DNA of 64,000 nucleotides from Bradyrhizobium sp. 186 (GCF_023101685.1 NZ_CP082164.1:10075001-10139000); one strand, 5' to 3'. Positions 36,901 through 45,905 are shown, counted from the stretch's first letter. Made by a program: numbers and translations. Notes: a model not told the origin generated them from the sequence alone.

Positions 36901-38830
36901 ATGTTGTCGATCGATCAGATCGCGCGAGCCGTTGGCGGCGACGTCTCCGCAGGGCGGGTGCTTGCACCCGCCCCCGGACACTCGCCGGCCGATCGCGGCA
37001 TGTGCATCAAGATCAGCGCCGACGCGCCGGACGGCTTTGTCGTGCATTGTTTCAATGGCGGCGATGATCTCGCCGCGAAAGACTACGTCCGCGAAAAGCT
37101 GGGACTTGGACCCTGGCAGCCGACGAAGGGCAAGGCCAGCAATGGCAGCGCCGAGCATTTGCCGCCGCCGATCAACATGGCGGCAAGGCGGACGAAGCAC
37201 GTCTGCGATTACGACTATCGCGACGCCAGCGGCAAGCTGATCTATCAGGTGCGGCGCTTTGCCGTTGGCGACGGGTCGAAAACCTTCATGCAGCGGCGGC
37301 CGGACGGCCACGGCGGCTGGATCTACAAGCTGGACGATATTGCCCGCGTACCGTACCGGCTGGCCGATCTCGCCAAGTATCCGGACGCTACCGTGTTTGT
37401 TTGCGAAGGCGAGAAGGACGCCGACAACGTCGCCGCGCTTGATCTCACTGCCACGACAGCGGCCAGCGGCAAGTGGACGGCGAGCTGCACCGCGCCGCTT
37501 GCTGGCCGCGACGTGCTGATCCTGGAAGACAACGACGCGGCCGGGCGGTTGCATTCATTGGCCGCCGCGACGGCGCTGCACGGCATCGCCAAGAGCATCA
37601 GGATCGTCACGTTCACCGACTTGCCGAAGGGCGGCGACGCCAGCGACTGGCTGGCGCAGGGCCATGGTGCCGATGCGCTGGCGAGCCGCAGCGTCGCCGC
37701 GCCGCTGTGGCAACCGGAAGCGGTGCTGCCGCCGGTGGCCGGTACGCCGGAGCGCGTCATCGAGCCGCTGCCGTTCGTCGACATGTCGGCCTGGCGCGTC
37801 AACGATGGCGTGCCGGCCCGGGACTGGGGCGTGCCCGATCTCTTTCCGCGCCGCAACGTCGCGCTGCTATCGGGTGAGGGCGCGGTAGGCAAGACGCTGG
37901 CTGCAGCTTCAGCTCGGCGTCGCCCATGCGCTGGGCCGCGATTGGCTGGGAACGCTGCCGACACCGGGCCCGTACCTGTATTTCGGTGCCGAAGACGAAA
38001 CCGACGAAATTCACCGCAGGCTGGCCGATATCCTGCGGCACTACGGCGCCGACTTCCCCGATCTGCAGGGCAACGTGCATGTGCTGACGTTTGCTGGCGA
38101 AGACGCCGTGCTCGGGCATGCGGACCATAGCGGCATTGTGAAGCCGACGCCGCTGTTCGAGCGGCTGCTGAAAGCCGCGACCGAGATCAAGCCGGTGCTG
38201 ATCGGCATCGATACGTCGGCCGACGTGTTCGCGGGCAATGAGAATGACAGGGCCCAGGTTCGCCAGTTTGTCGGGATGCTGCGCAAGCTCGCGATGCAGG
38301 CAAACGCCTATATCATTGTGAATTCCCACCCGAGCTTGACCGGCATCAACTCGGGCACCGGCCTTTCCGGATCGACGGGGTGGCACAACAGTGTCCGGGC
38401 GCGCGCCTATTTGACCATAGCCAAAACCGACAAGGATGAAGAGCCCGATCCGAGCCTGCGAAGGCTCGAATTCAAGAAAAGCAACTATGGACCGATCGCC
38501 AAAAGCGTTGCGTTGCGCTGGGACCAGGGCGTCTACAAGCCGGTCGGCGGTATCGGCTCGCTCGATAGGATGGCGAAAGAGCAGACTGCCGAGCGGCTGT
38601 TCCTGGCGCTGCTGGACCGGTTCAACGATCAAGGGCGGAATGTCAGCGAGAAGGCGGCTTCGAAAAATTACGCGCCGACTGCTTTCGCCAAGGAAGCCGA
38701 GACCAGGAAGCACGGCGTCAGGAAGGCCGACTTTGAAGGCGCCATGTGCCGGCTGTTCGCGGCCAGTGCAATATCCGTTCAGCCCTATGGTTCGCCATGC
38801 CGTGGCACCACCCGTCTGGTGACGCGGTGA
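36901..38830 (+). pseudogene. TOPRIM primase / RepA-like ATPase, frameshifted at Walker A
   Basis: The N-terminal part has a TOPRIM-like domain (VFVCEGEKDADNVAALDL, then VLILEDNDAAGRLH). Next comes a linker, then a RecA/RepA-type Walker A (SGEGAVGKTLAA). At about 37908 the frame breaks: one extra base separates GKTLAA from LQLGVAHALGRDWLG in the next frame. That frame continues through YLYFGAEDETDEIHRRLADI, a Walker B-like PVLIGIDTSADVF and VNSHPSLTG to 38830. Reconnected length is about 640 residues, similar to island and phage primase-helicases. It could be a real frameshift, a sequencing error or recoding. Confidence 0.8.
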
Positions 38831-38927
38831 AGGCTGCCGATCACCATACATCCAATGAAAATGCGGGTTTCTCGCGTTGTTGCGTGCCGCAATGTGCAAG
38901 TAAGCCCCGCGCCGCAAGGGTTTCTGT

Positions 38928-38988
38928 CACCTGTCGATCACCCTGTCGATCCCTTGTCTATCACCTGTCGATCCCCTGTGTGTGTCAC
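38928..38988. repeat. Iteron-like tandem repeats downstream of the replication protein
   Basis: CCTGTCGATC at 38930, 38942 and 38964, with a degenerate copy CTTGTCTATC at 38953 and possibly another beginning near 38974. Starts are 11-12 bases apart, so all copies face the same side of the helix, as iterons do. It lies 100 bases after the replication ATPase gene: a candidate origin. Confidence 0.6.
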
Positions 38989-39009
38989 CCCCCTTATACC
39001 CCCCGTGAT

Positions 39010-39057
39010 GATCAACAGGGTGATCATCGCCCCTGTCGGGGCTCGACCCTGTTGATC
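39010..39057. repeat. Perfect 12-bp inverted repeat with nested hairpin
   Basis: GATCAACAGGGT (39010-39021) is the exact reverse complement of ACCCTGTTGATC (39046-39057). The loop contains a second perfect hairpin, GCCCC-TGTC-GGGGC. Next to the iteron-like repeats this may be part of an origin, or it may be a terminator for the replication gene. Bases 39058-39269 hold nothing else clear. Confidence 0.6.
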
Positions 39058-39269
39058 TCACTCGCGGCAAGAAAAAGGAAGCCGATGCGAGATCAAGCGC
39101 GTGCAACCGCTTCGCGGCGATCATGACGGCCAACGTTGCAGGCCGGGGGGACAGTCGAAACATAATCAGGAAGCGGCCCGGAACCGCACGGGCTGGTCCT
39201 TATACGATGGGATCAAATTCCTAGAAGGGGGTTCCCCATTTGACGGCATTTAGCCCGGGAGGTCCAAAA

Positions 39270-39491
39270 ATGAGAGCCAACCTTTCACCCACGGCCGCCG
39301 CTCAGCGCATGCGCCGGTACCGCGACCGCCTTAAGCGCGGCAAGTGCATTCTGCCGGTTGAAGCCGACAGGGGCCAAGTTGCCGACCAACTCGTAGATCT
39401 AGGGACCCTTGGAGAGTGGGATGCCGAAAGCCTGACCGCAATCGGACGCGCCTTCTTGTCGCTCGCAGCGAGGAAGCAGTTCGGAGCGTGA
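39270..39491 (+). CDS. Small basic protein (73 aa)
   Basis: MRANLSPTAAAQRMRRYRDR starts an Arg-rich helix, followed by LPVEADRGQVADQLVDLG and a helical end. Resembles small DNA-associated proteins (ribbon-helix-helix-like, with AAQRMRRYRDRLKRG common in alphaproteobacterial phages and islands). Function unknown. Confidence 0.6.
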   Translation: MRANLSPTAAAQRMRRYRDRLKRGKCILPVEADRGQVADQLVDLGTLGEWDAESLTAIGRAFLSLAARKQFGA

Positions 39492-39577
39492 CGTTTGCGG
39501 CGTGACACGTAACGCCGTCGGCGAAACCTATCTGCTAATTTCTAGGTTGGTTAGTGCGTTCTCTTGAAAGGCACCGA

Positions 39578-39880
39578 ATGGCAAGACAGGGAGTTGTTTT
39601 CGCGGGGCCAACAGATGCCGATCTCTGGAGTTGTGAGATTAGCCTGGGCAGGGCGCTTGCCGTCGGACACACGAGCAACGTTGATTTCTATCGAGACAAG
39701 ATCAACGCATTGAAAGCGGCAGGTCCGCGCCGGTCTGGCACGGGACGGAAATTCACCCGCGTTGAACTTATTGAGATGAAGATCGCGCGGGCGTTCATGG
39801 CATCGCACGGCGACAACACCCGATATCTCATCGGCGAGCGCGCGCACCAAATCGCCCTTGAATTGCGATCAGGAGGCTGA
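39578..39880 (+). CDS. Hypothetical protein (100 aa)
   Basis: MARQGVVFAGPTDADLW at the start, KFTRVELIEMKIARAFMASH in the middle and ALELRSGG at the end. No family recognised. Same strand as the genes on both sides, with the next ATG eight bases after its stop. Confidence 0.5.
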   Translation: MARQGVVFAGPTDADLWSCEISLGRALAVGHTSNVDFYRDKINALKAAGPRRSGTGRKFTRVELIEMKIARAFMASHGDNTRYLIGERAHQIALELRSGG

Positions 39881-39888
39881 AGTTAGCC

Positions 39889-40416
39889 ATGCACCCGCGA
39901 CTTCCACCTTCCTTGATTTCTGACGACCATCGTAAAGGATACAAAGCGTTCTGCGAGGGGCAACTCCACGCCGTGCCCCACGAAGACCAGCGGCGCATGT
40001 ACGATCTCGACGTTCAGTTTCGCAGCGCGGCCATTGGCTACATCGACAGCGTAATGTGCCAATTCTCGGACGGTTTGGCCGACAAGCGGGATGTCCCGGT
40101 CGCGTACACGTTTGGCCAGTACCTCCGATCGATGGGCATGTTTGCCGCGCTTTGGACGGAGATGCGAACGGCGATCGCCTTCAATCGCGAAGAGCGGAAA
40201 AAGCTTGAGAAGCGCATCGCCGAATTGGAGCAGGCACCGCAGATTTCCTACAAAGGGATATTCGCCCCGGACAAGCAGTACAAGCCAGGGGACCTCACGA
40301 CATTTGGAGGCTCGCTCTGGCACTGCAACGTCGCCACAACAGGCGTGACACCGGGTGATGGCAGTTGTTGGACTCTGATCGTGAAGCGGGGGCGGAATGC
40401 AAGGAACTCAACATGA
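39889..40416 (+). CDS. Phage-type protein with tail-fibre-like C-terminal module
   Basis: 175 residues. The C-terminal third, SYKGIFAPDKQYKPGDLTTF followed by GGSLWHCNVATTGVTPGDG and WTLIVKRGR, is the short Y-x-x-GD-x-V-x-x-xGSLW-x-C module seen in phage tail-fibre and carbohydrate-binding proteins. The middle has a helical NREERKKLEKRIAELEQ coiled coil, probably for oligomerisation. It is the only clear phage-structural-like gene in the element. Confidence 0.65.
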   Translation: MHPRLPPSLISDDHRKGYKAFCEGQLHAVPHEDQRRMYDLDVQFRSAAIGYIDSVMCQFSDGLADKRDVPVAYTFGQYLRSMGMFAALWTEMRTAIAFNREERKKLEKRIAELEQAPQISYKGIFAPDKQYKPGDLTTFGGSLWHCNVATTGVTPGDGSCWTLIVKRGRNARNST

Positions 40417-40634
40417 CAATTGAAGCAGCCCTGGACTTTGCACGCAGGGAATTCGATCGAGCAATTCGCAACGAGCAAGAGAAGTTTCGGAACTTTCAGA
40501 CGATGTCGGGGACTGATCCCGCGCGCATCGAGATGATCCTCAAGGAGCATCTGGTGGAATGCGAAGCCCATCGCGAAAAGTCGCTTGTCGAAATCGAGCG
40601 AAGCATTCGTGTTGCTGCGCAGACACTGCACTGA
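40413..40634 (+). CDS. Hypothetical helical protein (73 aa)
   Basis: The start overlaps the preceding stop (ATGA), so it is coupled to the phage-type protein. The sequence is almost entirely helical and charged (AALDFARREFDRAIRNEQEK). No family recognised. Confidence 0.55.
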   Translation: MTIEAALDFARREFDRAIRNEQEKFRNFQTMSGTDPARIEMILKEHLVECEAHREKSLVEIERSIRVAAQTLH

Positions 40635-40888
40635 CGGGATGCGCTAGAGGCGCGGGGTGAACTGGACTGCGAAACTCCAGTACGTCCGCTTCCGGGGGAC
40701 TGAGAGACATTCTCCGGCCGTGGCGCTAGGGCAGCTTTTGACCCTGATGTATGGTCCGGCCGTGCGTTGCAAGTGGTTTCGCCGAGCTGGCGGTGGGCGG
40801 TCTTGCATCAATGTATCCGGCCTTTGATTGGAGCATTTGCTCTGGGCCATCATGGATATCAGCGCGCGTGCGTTCTCATTAGCGGACA
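40635..40888. other. Non-coding stretch left of IS110, ending in the 12-base repeat
   Basis: No gene seen. The sequence resembles common non-coding Bradyrhizobium intergenic DNA. It ends with CATTAGCGGACA (40877-40888), which recurs at the other side of the IS element. Confidence 0.5.
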
Positions 40889-42324
40889 GGCCTCGATTGG
40901 ACCATTTGGGTCACCAGTGTTCGCATGCGCCGGGAAGACCGAACCTCCATCTCGTCTCATCCTCTCGCAGACCTCGGCTGGAAACTGTTGATAGGGTTAC
41001 GTCATCGCCTGCTCCTCATATCGCGCAGTTCCTTTGTTCGAGCCAAGGGCCGTTCCTTCGTCCCGGCCCGCAGAGCGTCGATCGCGTCGCGCGCAGGGGC
41101 GGTCAAGGCCGGCCGTCGCGCTTGGCTTGCGGCTGGCTCCGGCGTTGCCAGGCCGCGCCTTGACCGCGCCGAGCACGGCGCGAGGATCAAGCGGGTCGGA
41201 CGCCTGCATCGTCGGTCCTCGTCAACTCGAAGGCGCGTCCTTTAGCCAGCACCGCCCAGGCGATGCGGGCAAGCTTGTTGGCGAGCGCGATCGCCAGCAC
41301 GTTGTGGTGCAACCGCCTCTTGGCGGCTTCGATCCAGGATTTGAGCCCGTAACGTTCCCAGGTCTTTATCCTGACCAGCACAACCCATGCCGCCTGCACG
41401 AACAGAACGCGCAGGTAGCGATTGCCGCGCCTCGAGATTTTGCCGAGGATCGTGCGGTCTCCCGTCGAGATCTGCTTGGGCACCAGTCCGAGCCAGGCGC
41501 CGAAGTCGCGGCCTTTGGAGAATGTGTCTCCAGTGCCGATCGCGGCCACCATGGCGCTCGAAATGATCGGCCCGATGCCAGGCACCGTCATCAGGCGCGA
41601 ACATGCCTGATCTTGACGGGCCAGTGCTTCGATCTCGCCGGATAGGCCGTCGATGCGCTGATCCAGCCGGCGCCAGTCGCCTGCCAACTCCTCGATAACA
41701 CGCAACATGCGTGGCGACAGGGCATCGGTGCGCGTCGCAAGGATGGTGGGCAGTTCCGTGCGCAGGAAGCCGATACCCTGGCGCACGGCGATCCCGCGTT
41801 CCAGCATGAAGGCGCGAATCTGGTTGATGATGCCGGTGCGTTGCGACACCAGCCGCTCGCGCACCCGATGCAGCGCCTGCAGATCCAGTTGCTCCGCGGT
41901 CTTGGTCGCCACAAACTTCATCGTCGGGCGCTGCACGGCTTCGGCAATCGCTTCGGCATCATTGAAGTCGTTCTTCTGTCCCTTGCTATAGGGGCGGACA
42001 TATTTGGCCGGCATCAACCTGGCATCGTGACCAAGCGATGCGAGTTTGCGGCTCAGGTGATGTGCGCCGACGCAGGCTTCCAAGCCGATCAGGCAAGGCG
42101 GTATATTGGCGAGCCGCGCTTCCACTTGGCCACGCGACCACTTTTGCCGCAGCACGATGGCGCCGCGCGCATCGTGGCCCACGACGTGGAACGAGTTCTT
42201 GCCGATATCGATGCCGATCACGGCCATCGCGGTATTGGGTGTCTGAGACATGGCGTGCTCCTTGTCTGTGGCGCCCCTTGCCAGCTTCGCTTGCTGGCGG
42301 GGCAGGAGCACGGCCGGACCATCC
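40889..42324 (-). mobile_element. IS110-family insertion sequence
   Basis: About 1.44 kb between two copies of CATTAGCGGACA (40877-40888 and 42325-42336), carrying one IS110/IS1111-type transposase gene. IS110 elements lack normal terminal inverted repeats, and the size is typical. The flanking 12-mer also occurs in part near 32945 (GTTAGCGGACA, opposite strand), so it may be a dispersed sequence chosen as target. Ends are approximate. Confidence 0.65.
41187..42251 (-). CDS. IS110-family transposase (DEDD type)
   Basis: 354 residues from the ATG at 42251. The N-terminal RuvC-like DEDD domain shows VIGIDIGKNSFHV (first Asp), LIGLEACVGAHH (Glu) and KNDFNDAEAIAEA (Asp pair). The C-terminal transposase_20 domain has TVPGIGPIISSAMVAAIG and GRDFGAWLGLVPKQIST. 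All catalytic acids are present and the gene is intact, so the element may be active. Confidence 0.93.
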   Translation of the reverse strand: MSQTPNTAMAVIGIDIGKNSFHVVGHDARGAIVLRQKWSRGQVEARLANIPPCLIGLEACVGAHHLSRKLASLGHDARLMPAKYVRPYSKGQKNDFNDAEAIAEAVQRPTMKFVATKTAEQLDLQALHRVRERLVSQRTGIINQIRAFMLERGIAVRQGIGFLRTELPTILATRTDALSPRMLRVIEELAGDWRRLDQRIDGLSGEIEALARQDQACSRLMTVPGIGPIISSAMVAAIGTGDTFSKGRDFGAWLGLVPKQISTGDRTILGKISRRGNRYLRVLFVQAAWVVLVRIKTWERYGLKSWIEAAKRRLHHNVLAIALANKLARIAWAVLAKGRAFELTRTDDAGVRPA

Positions 42325-42495
42325 CATTAGCGGACATTGCCTGGTATTTTTCACAGATTGGGATAGACTGGCATCACTACCTTACGATGCAAGATAGCAG
42401 CCGCCAAGCGGGATCGACGCGCCGAATAGTCTGCCCAGCATGCCAAGGATGTTGTGATCGCCAGAGTTCGTTTGGTTGTGAGTATCTCGACGCGG

Positions 42496-43209
42496 ATGGA
42501 CAAGATCGGCTTGCCGATGCAACGGCATGATAGACAATTGTCGATGGCACTAGTGTTAGCATTCGTTGTAGTGCTGACGGCTGCCTATGCTATCGACAGG
42601 GCAGGCTACTGGCCACGCGCTCTTACAACGGATAATGGCCTAGATTGTCCACCTCTTCCGGAAGTCAGCCAAGCCTTGGCGCGCCGCGACTACGATCAAG
42701 CAATCCGGAGCTATACGGAGGTTTTGGCAAAAACCTTTTCGTCCCGAGACGCCGCATGTCTACTCCGTGACCGCGCCCACGCCAAGGAGCAAATCTCCGA
42801 CACGGCTGGAGCAGAAGCAGACTGGAATGAAGCTATTCGAATTAGCCCAACGGAAGCCCGCTTATATTCCTCACGAGGTTTTTTCTATCTCGGGCAGAAG
42901 CACTACGATTTGGCCCTCGCAGATTTCGAACACGGAAGGCAAATCGCGCCACGAAATAGTGCCTTTCCATATGGCCTCGGACGCACTTATGCATCGCAGG
43001 GAAAGCTCAAAGACGCGGTGGAGGCGTACAGTGAAACCATACGCCTCGCGCCCGAAATGTACACGGCATTTCGATGGCGCGCAAAAGCCTATCGAGAATT
43101 GCACATGGACATCGAAGCCGCCAGGGACGATGAGAGGGCACAAGCATTAGAGAAAAAATTCTGGGATGCAGTAGCCCGGACAGGAGCAAAACCTCCAAAA
43201 GGGAAATGA
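42496..43209 (+). CDS. Membrane-anchored TPR protein
   Basis: 237 residues. One N-terminal transmembrane segment (MALVLAFVVVLTAAYAI), then tetratricopeptide repeats recognisable as ARRDYDQAIRSYTEVLAKTF, AEADWNEAIRISPTEARLYS, GQKHYDLALADFEHGRQIAP and GKLKDAVEAYSETIRLAP. TPRs mediate protein contacts; the anchor suggests an inner-membrane, periplasm-facing scaffold. The exact start is uncertain (42496 or 42517). Confidence 0.75.
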   Translation: MDKIGLPMQRHDRQLSMALVLAFVVVLTAAYAIDRAGYWPRALTTDNGLDCPPLPEVSQALARRDYDQAIRSYTEVLAKTFSSRDAACLLRDRAHAKEQISDTAGAEADWNEAIRISPTEARLYSSRGFFYLGQKHYDLALADFEHGRQIAPRNSAFPYGLGRTYASQGKLKDAVEAYSETIRLAPEMYTAFRWRAKAYRELHMDIEAARDDERAQALEKKFWDAVARTGAKPPKGK

Positions 43210-43337
43210 TTATCGGGTGGCGATCCTCGATCTGCTCAAAGTATGCCTGGGACAAAAGTCCGGAAATGGCCCATCTCTGACCTTCGCGCCGTCCCCGCGT
43301 TGGGCTGCTCTCGGCCGCATACCGGACATACGGCTAA

Positions 43338-43730
43338 CGGGATAAGAAGCACCAAGCAGCTCACCGCGACAGCCGGTCTGCTCTCGATGATCTGCGGCAG
43401 GCGCGTGAGCTGGCCCTGCTGTTCTGCAAGAGCGAGGAGGCGATCGAGACATTCATCGCGCATTGCGATGTCGCTGCGCGTGATTTGTTGTTGCCCTACG
43501 GCGATGTCGTGATCGTGCTGTCCACCGTGCTGCGCATCAAGCGCACGCTGGATGCCGCCGAGATCGACAAGATCATCTGGGACGTGGAGACGCGCAAGGC
43601 GTTGGCGGTTGAGCACCGGCGGCGCGCAGACTGGCGCAAGGCCGAGGTGGAGGCCGAGCGCTTTCGGGCGCAATGTGTTCATATCGGTGCCGCAACGGTG
43701 CCACGTTCTGCACCAGATCGCGTGCGGTAA
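43338..43730 (+). pseudogene. Unrecognised open frame without start codon
   Basis: A continuous frame with protein-like composition (RELALLFCKSEEAIETFIAH, then DVVIVLSTVLRIKRTLDAAE and a charged end) opens after a TAA at 43335 and has no ATG before the conserved-looking part; the first in-frame start (43485) would cut it in half. Probably a 5'-truncated gene. The flanks 43210-43337 and 43731-43916 resemble common Bradyrhizobium non-coding sequence. Confidence 0.45.
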
Positions 43731-43916
43731 TCGACGAGATCAAGGATCGTAAGGCACGGCGGATGTAACCGGCCGGATGATCTTGAATGGCCCCGGCGTG
43801 GAATACGTCGGGGCCATTGACGTGCCCGGGGCCATCAAGCTCCAACTGAGACTTGCAGCGCGACGACTGATCGCTGGCCTACTTGCCATCCTTGGGGCTT
43901 TGATCAGACGACCAAC

Positions 43917-44351
43917 TCAATTGAAGGTATGAAACCTCAGCTTTAACGAACCATCCGCTTGGCGTTCGAAGACGTGCATGGCAAGTCCACTAAAGGGAGC
44001 CGGTTTGCCGTCCTTGTCCTTGCCCGTAGCGCTCCACTTGGCTGTGCCGACGACGACCTTGTCGTCTCCGCCCGCGTCGATAACCTCCAGCTTGTGGCCG
44101 GTCACACCATTCGCGAAAAACCCGGCAAAGAACTTTTCGATCTCCGCTGGGCCTGACGCGACTTCGTGCGTCGGCGGCAGCACCTTGGCGGTCGGGACAT
44201 AGTTGGCAGCGACGGCCTTCGCGTCCTGTTTGTTGAATGCGGCATCAAAGGTGGCGTAGGCTTTCTCGACGTCGGTCTTGGCGTCTGCGGCGAACGATAC
44301 CGAGGGAGTAGCGGTGAGTAGACAAAAAAGTAATGCTGGAGCTATGCGCAT
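43917..44351 (-). CDS. Secreted SnoaL/NTF2-like protein
   Basis: 144 residues. A clear signal peptide (MRIAPALLFCLLTATPSVSF, cut after AFA-like SFA) precedes an NTF2-like domain: VEKAYATFDAAFNKQDAKAV, FFAGFFANGVTGHKLEVIDA and LAMHVFERQADGSLKLRFHT. Likely a periplasmic ketosteroid-isomerase-fold protein of unknown ligand. The ATG at 44351 gives the signal peptide; GAGGAGG lies just upstream. Confidence 0.75.
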   Translation of the reverse strand: MRIAPALLFCLLTATPSVSFAADAKTDVEKAYATFDAAFNKQDAKAVAANYVPTAKVLPPTHEVASGPAEIEKFFAGFFANGVTGHKLEVIDAGGDDKVVVGTAKWSATGKDKDGKPAPFSGLAMHVFERQADGSLKLRFHTFN

Positions 44352-44707
44352 GATGTCCTCCTCTCTAAGTTGGCGCATCTCGACAAAGCAGTTTTCGGGC
44401 ACGCCCCGGAAAAACCGAAGCATTTTTGGCGCGGGCGCTCTTCGCCAGCCCTCGGGCCAGCCGGTCCTCCGGCGGTTCGAGAGGGTGAGACCGGCTGTCC
44501 GATGGACGAGGCGCAGGGGACACGCCCCGCACCCCGAAACTAACGCGGATCAGGCGACGCCATGTATTCATTTCTGGCCACGTCCGGTCACGTAGATGTA
44601 TTTGTAATGTTCCTGAAACGGAACAGCGATAAGGTAGCCATGAGGGGCATGCAGGCCCAATTGGAAAAGCTGCCCTAATCCGTGATCTCGCGACCGATCC
44701 AAATCTC
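44352..44707. other. Gap with no recognisable gene
   Basis: 356 bases. The short frames seen have no family resemblance. A GC-rich inverted stretch (around 44450-44500) may be a terminator region. Confidence 0.4.
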
Positions 44708-45295
44708 TTATAGCTCGCGCTCCATCGCTGGATGCTTGCGGTTTTTCACTTTGATCCAGTAGCGACAACGCCCACCCTGATAGGGCCGGTCGCGCCGCTT
44801 GGACACTAACCCTTCTAGCCCCAATTTGCAGGCAGCTCCAAACAGATCAGGCCCAAGCTCGCCGCGCTCGAACGGATTGACGAAGACACCTTCAGGACGA
44901 CGCGCCAGCAGGCGCTCCAAGTTCGCCTTCCGCATCGATAACGGGAGCATGCGGACATCGTCGCCGCCATCGGCGAGAATATCAAAAGCGCAGAATTGCA
45001 CTTCGTGATCGTACTTGCGCGAGTGAAGAGCGTTGAAGTCTGAGACGCCATCGACGCCAAGCACGACCGCTTCGCCGTCGAGCACAAAGTGCTTCTGCCT
45101 GATCTTGCGCGCGGCCTCGACGATCCAGGGATAGCGATTGGCCCAATTGTAGCCGCCGCGCGTGATCAGACGCACGCGATCGCCATCGCGCTCCAAGCGG
45201 AGGCGATAGCCATCGTATTTCACTTCATGCAGCCAATCGGGACCGTCCGGGACCGTAGTGCGCTTGGTCGGCAGGCAAAACTCAAACGAACGCAT
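44708..45295 (-). CDS. Minimal ATP-dependent DNA ligase (adenylation domain only)
   Basis: 195 residues containing all nucleotidyltransferase motifs of LigD-type ligases: motif I EVKYDGYRLRLE (Lys nucleophile), a motif III region FVLDGEAVVLG then FDILADGG, motif IV EGLVSKRRDRPYQGG, and motif V YWIKVKNRKHPA. The C-terminal OB-fold normally needed for nick sealing is absent: the protein ends at EREL. Stand-alone adenylation modules of this kind recur in Bradyrhizobium, but their activity is unclear. No ku or polymerase/nuclease LigD partners are present here. Confidence 0.85.
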   Translation of the reverse strand: MRSFEFCLPTKRTTVPDGPDWLHEVKYDGYRLRLERDGDRVRLITRGGYNWANRYPWIVEAARKIRQKHFVLDGEAVVLGVDGVSDFNALHSRKYDHEVQFCAFDILADGGDDVRMLPLSMRKANLERLLARRPEGVFVNPFERGELGPDLFGAACKLGLEGLVSKRRDRPYQGGRCRYWIKVKNRKHPAMEREL

Positions 45296-45555
45296 GCGGG
45301 AAAAATAGGCATTCTCGGCTGGTTTGGGAGTGGAACCTGCCGGGACTTCATGTCGCGGAGCTTGAGCGGCAGCTCGTGCGCTCGTCCGGCGCCCGACCGC
45401 GAAATAGTTTGTTAGCTTGTGCGTGTGAAACTTGGGGCGTGCCGATTACCGCCGATTGCGGCACATTGGAATGGGAATGCCGGCCCCGGCTGTTCTCCCA
45501 ACCTGCGGCCGGGCCGTTTGAACTTGCGCTGCATCGTTCAACCCGGTCCACAACC

Positions 45556-45690
45556 ATGTTTAGAGGCATTGCTATCGCGCTATTTGGGCTGACCATTCTT
45601 TCGCAGCTCGATCAGGCGTTCTTCTACGGCCGACATAGTGAGGCTGCGTTCAGGCTTGTGCGGGAGATTAGCCGCGGTTTTGGGCTGTAG
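45556..45690 (+). CDS. Small membrane protein (44 aa)
   Basis: MFRGIAIALFGLTILSQLDQ forms one transmembrane helix, followed by FFYGRHSEAAFRLVREISRG. I recognise this short layout (one helix, D-x-x-FY-x-GR, amphipathic tail) from small Bradyrhizobium proteins. The longer upstream frame is not conserved-looking. Function unknown. Confidence 0.55.
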   Translation: MFRGIAIALFGLTILSQLDQAFFYGRHSEAAFRLVREISRGFGL

Positions 45691-45740
45691 GTCAGCCGCG
45701 CTGCGCTCATTCTGGCGGCGCATACGAGGTCCCTCGACGG

Positions 45741-45905
45741 CTACTTCTTCAACAGTATCCCCATCGTTCGCGCCATTCGCCTCACTGACCCGGCGTGACG
45801 ACCAAGTTCGGTGGCAATCTTTGATACGCCAGCTCCCGCCCGGGCGAGCTTATACAATCGCTGGACCTCGCGGTCGGCCCATTGCTTTGGCTTTTGTGTT
45901 TTCAT
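45741..45905 (-). CDS. Small HTH protein (54 aa)
   Basis: KQWADREVQRLYKLARAGAG followed by VSKIATELGRHAGSVRRMAR is a homeodomain-like helix-turn-helix. The ATG at 45905 gives MKTQKPKQW, the usual start of this rhizobial small-protein family. Probably DNA-binding; targets unknown. Confidence 0.6.
   Translation of the reverse strand: MKTQKPKQWADREVQRLYKLARAGAGVSKIATELGRHAGSVRRMARTMGILLKK

Noticed and set aside
40767..41245. Several overlapping plus-strand frames left of the IS110 transposase
   Set aside because: They resemble common non-coding Bradyrhizobium spacer and IS flank DNA and have no consistent frame or start signal.
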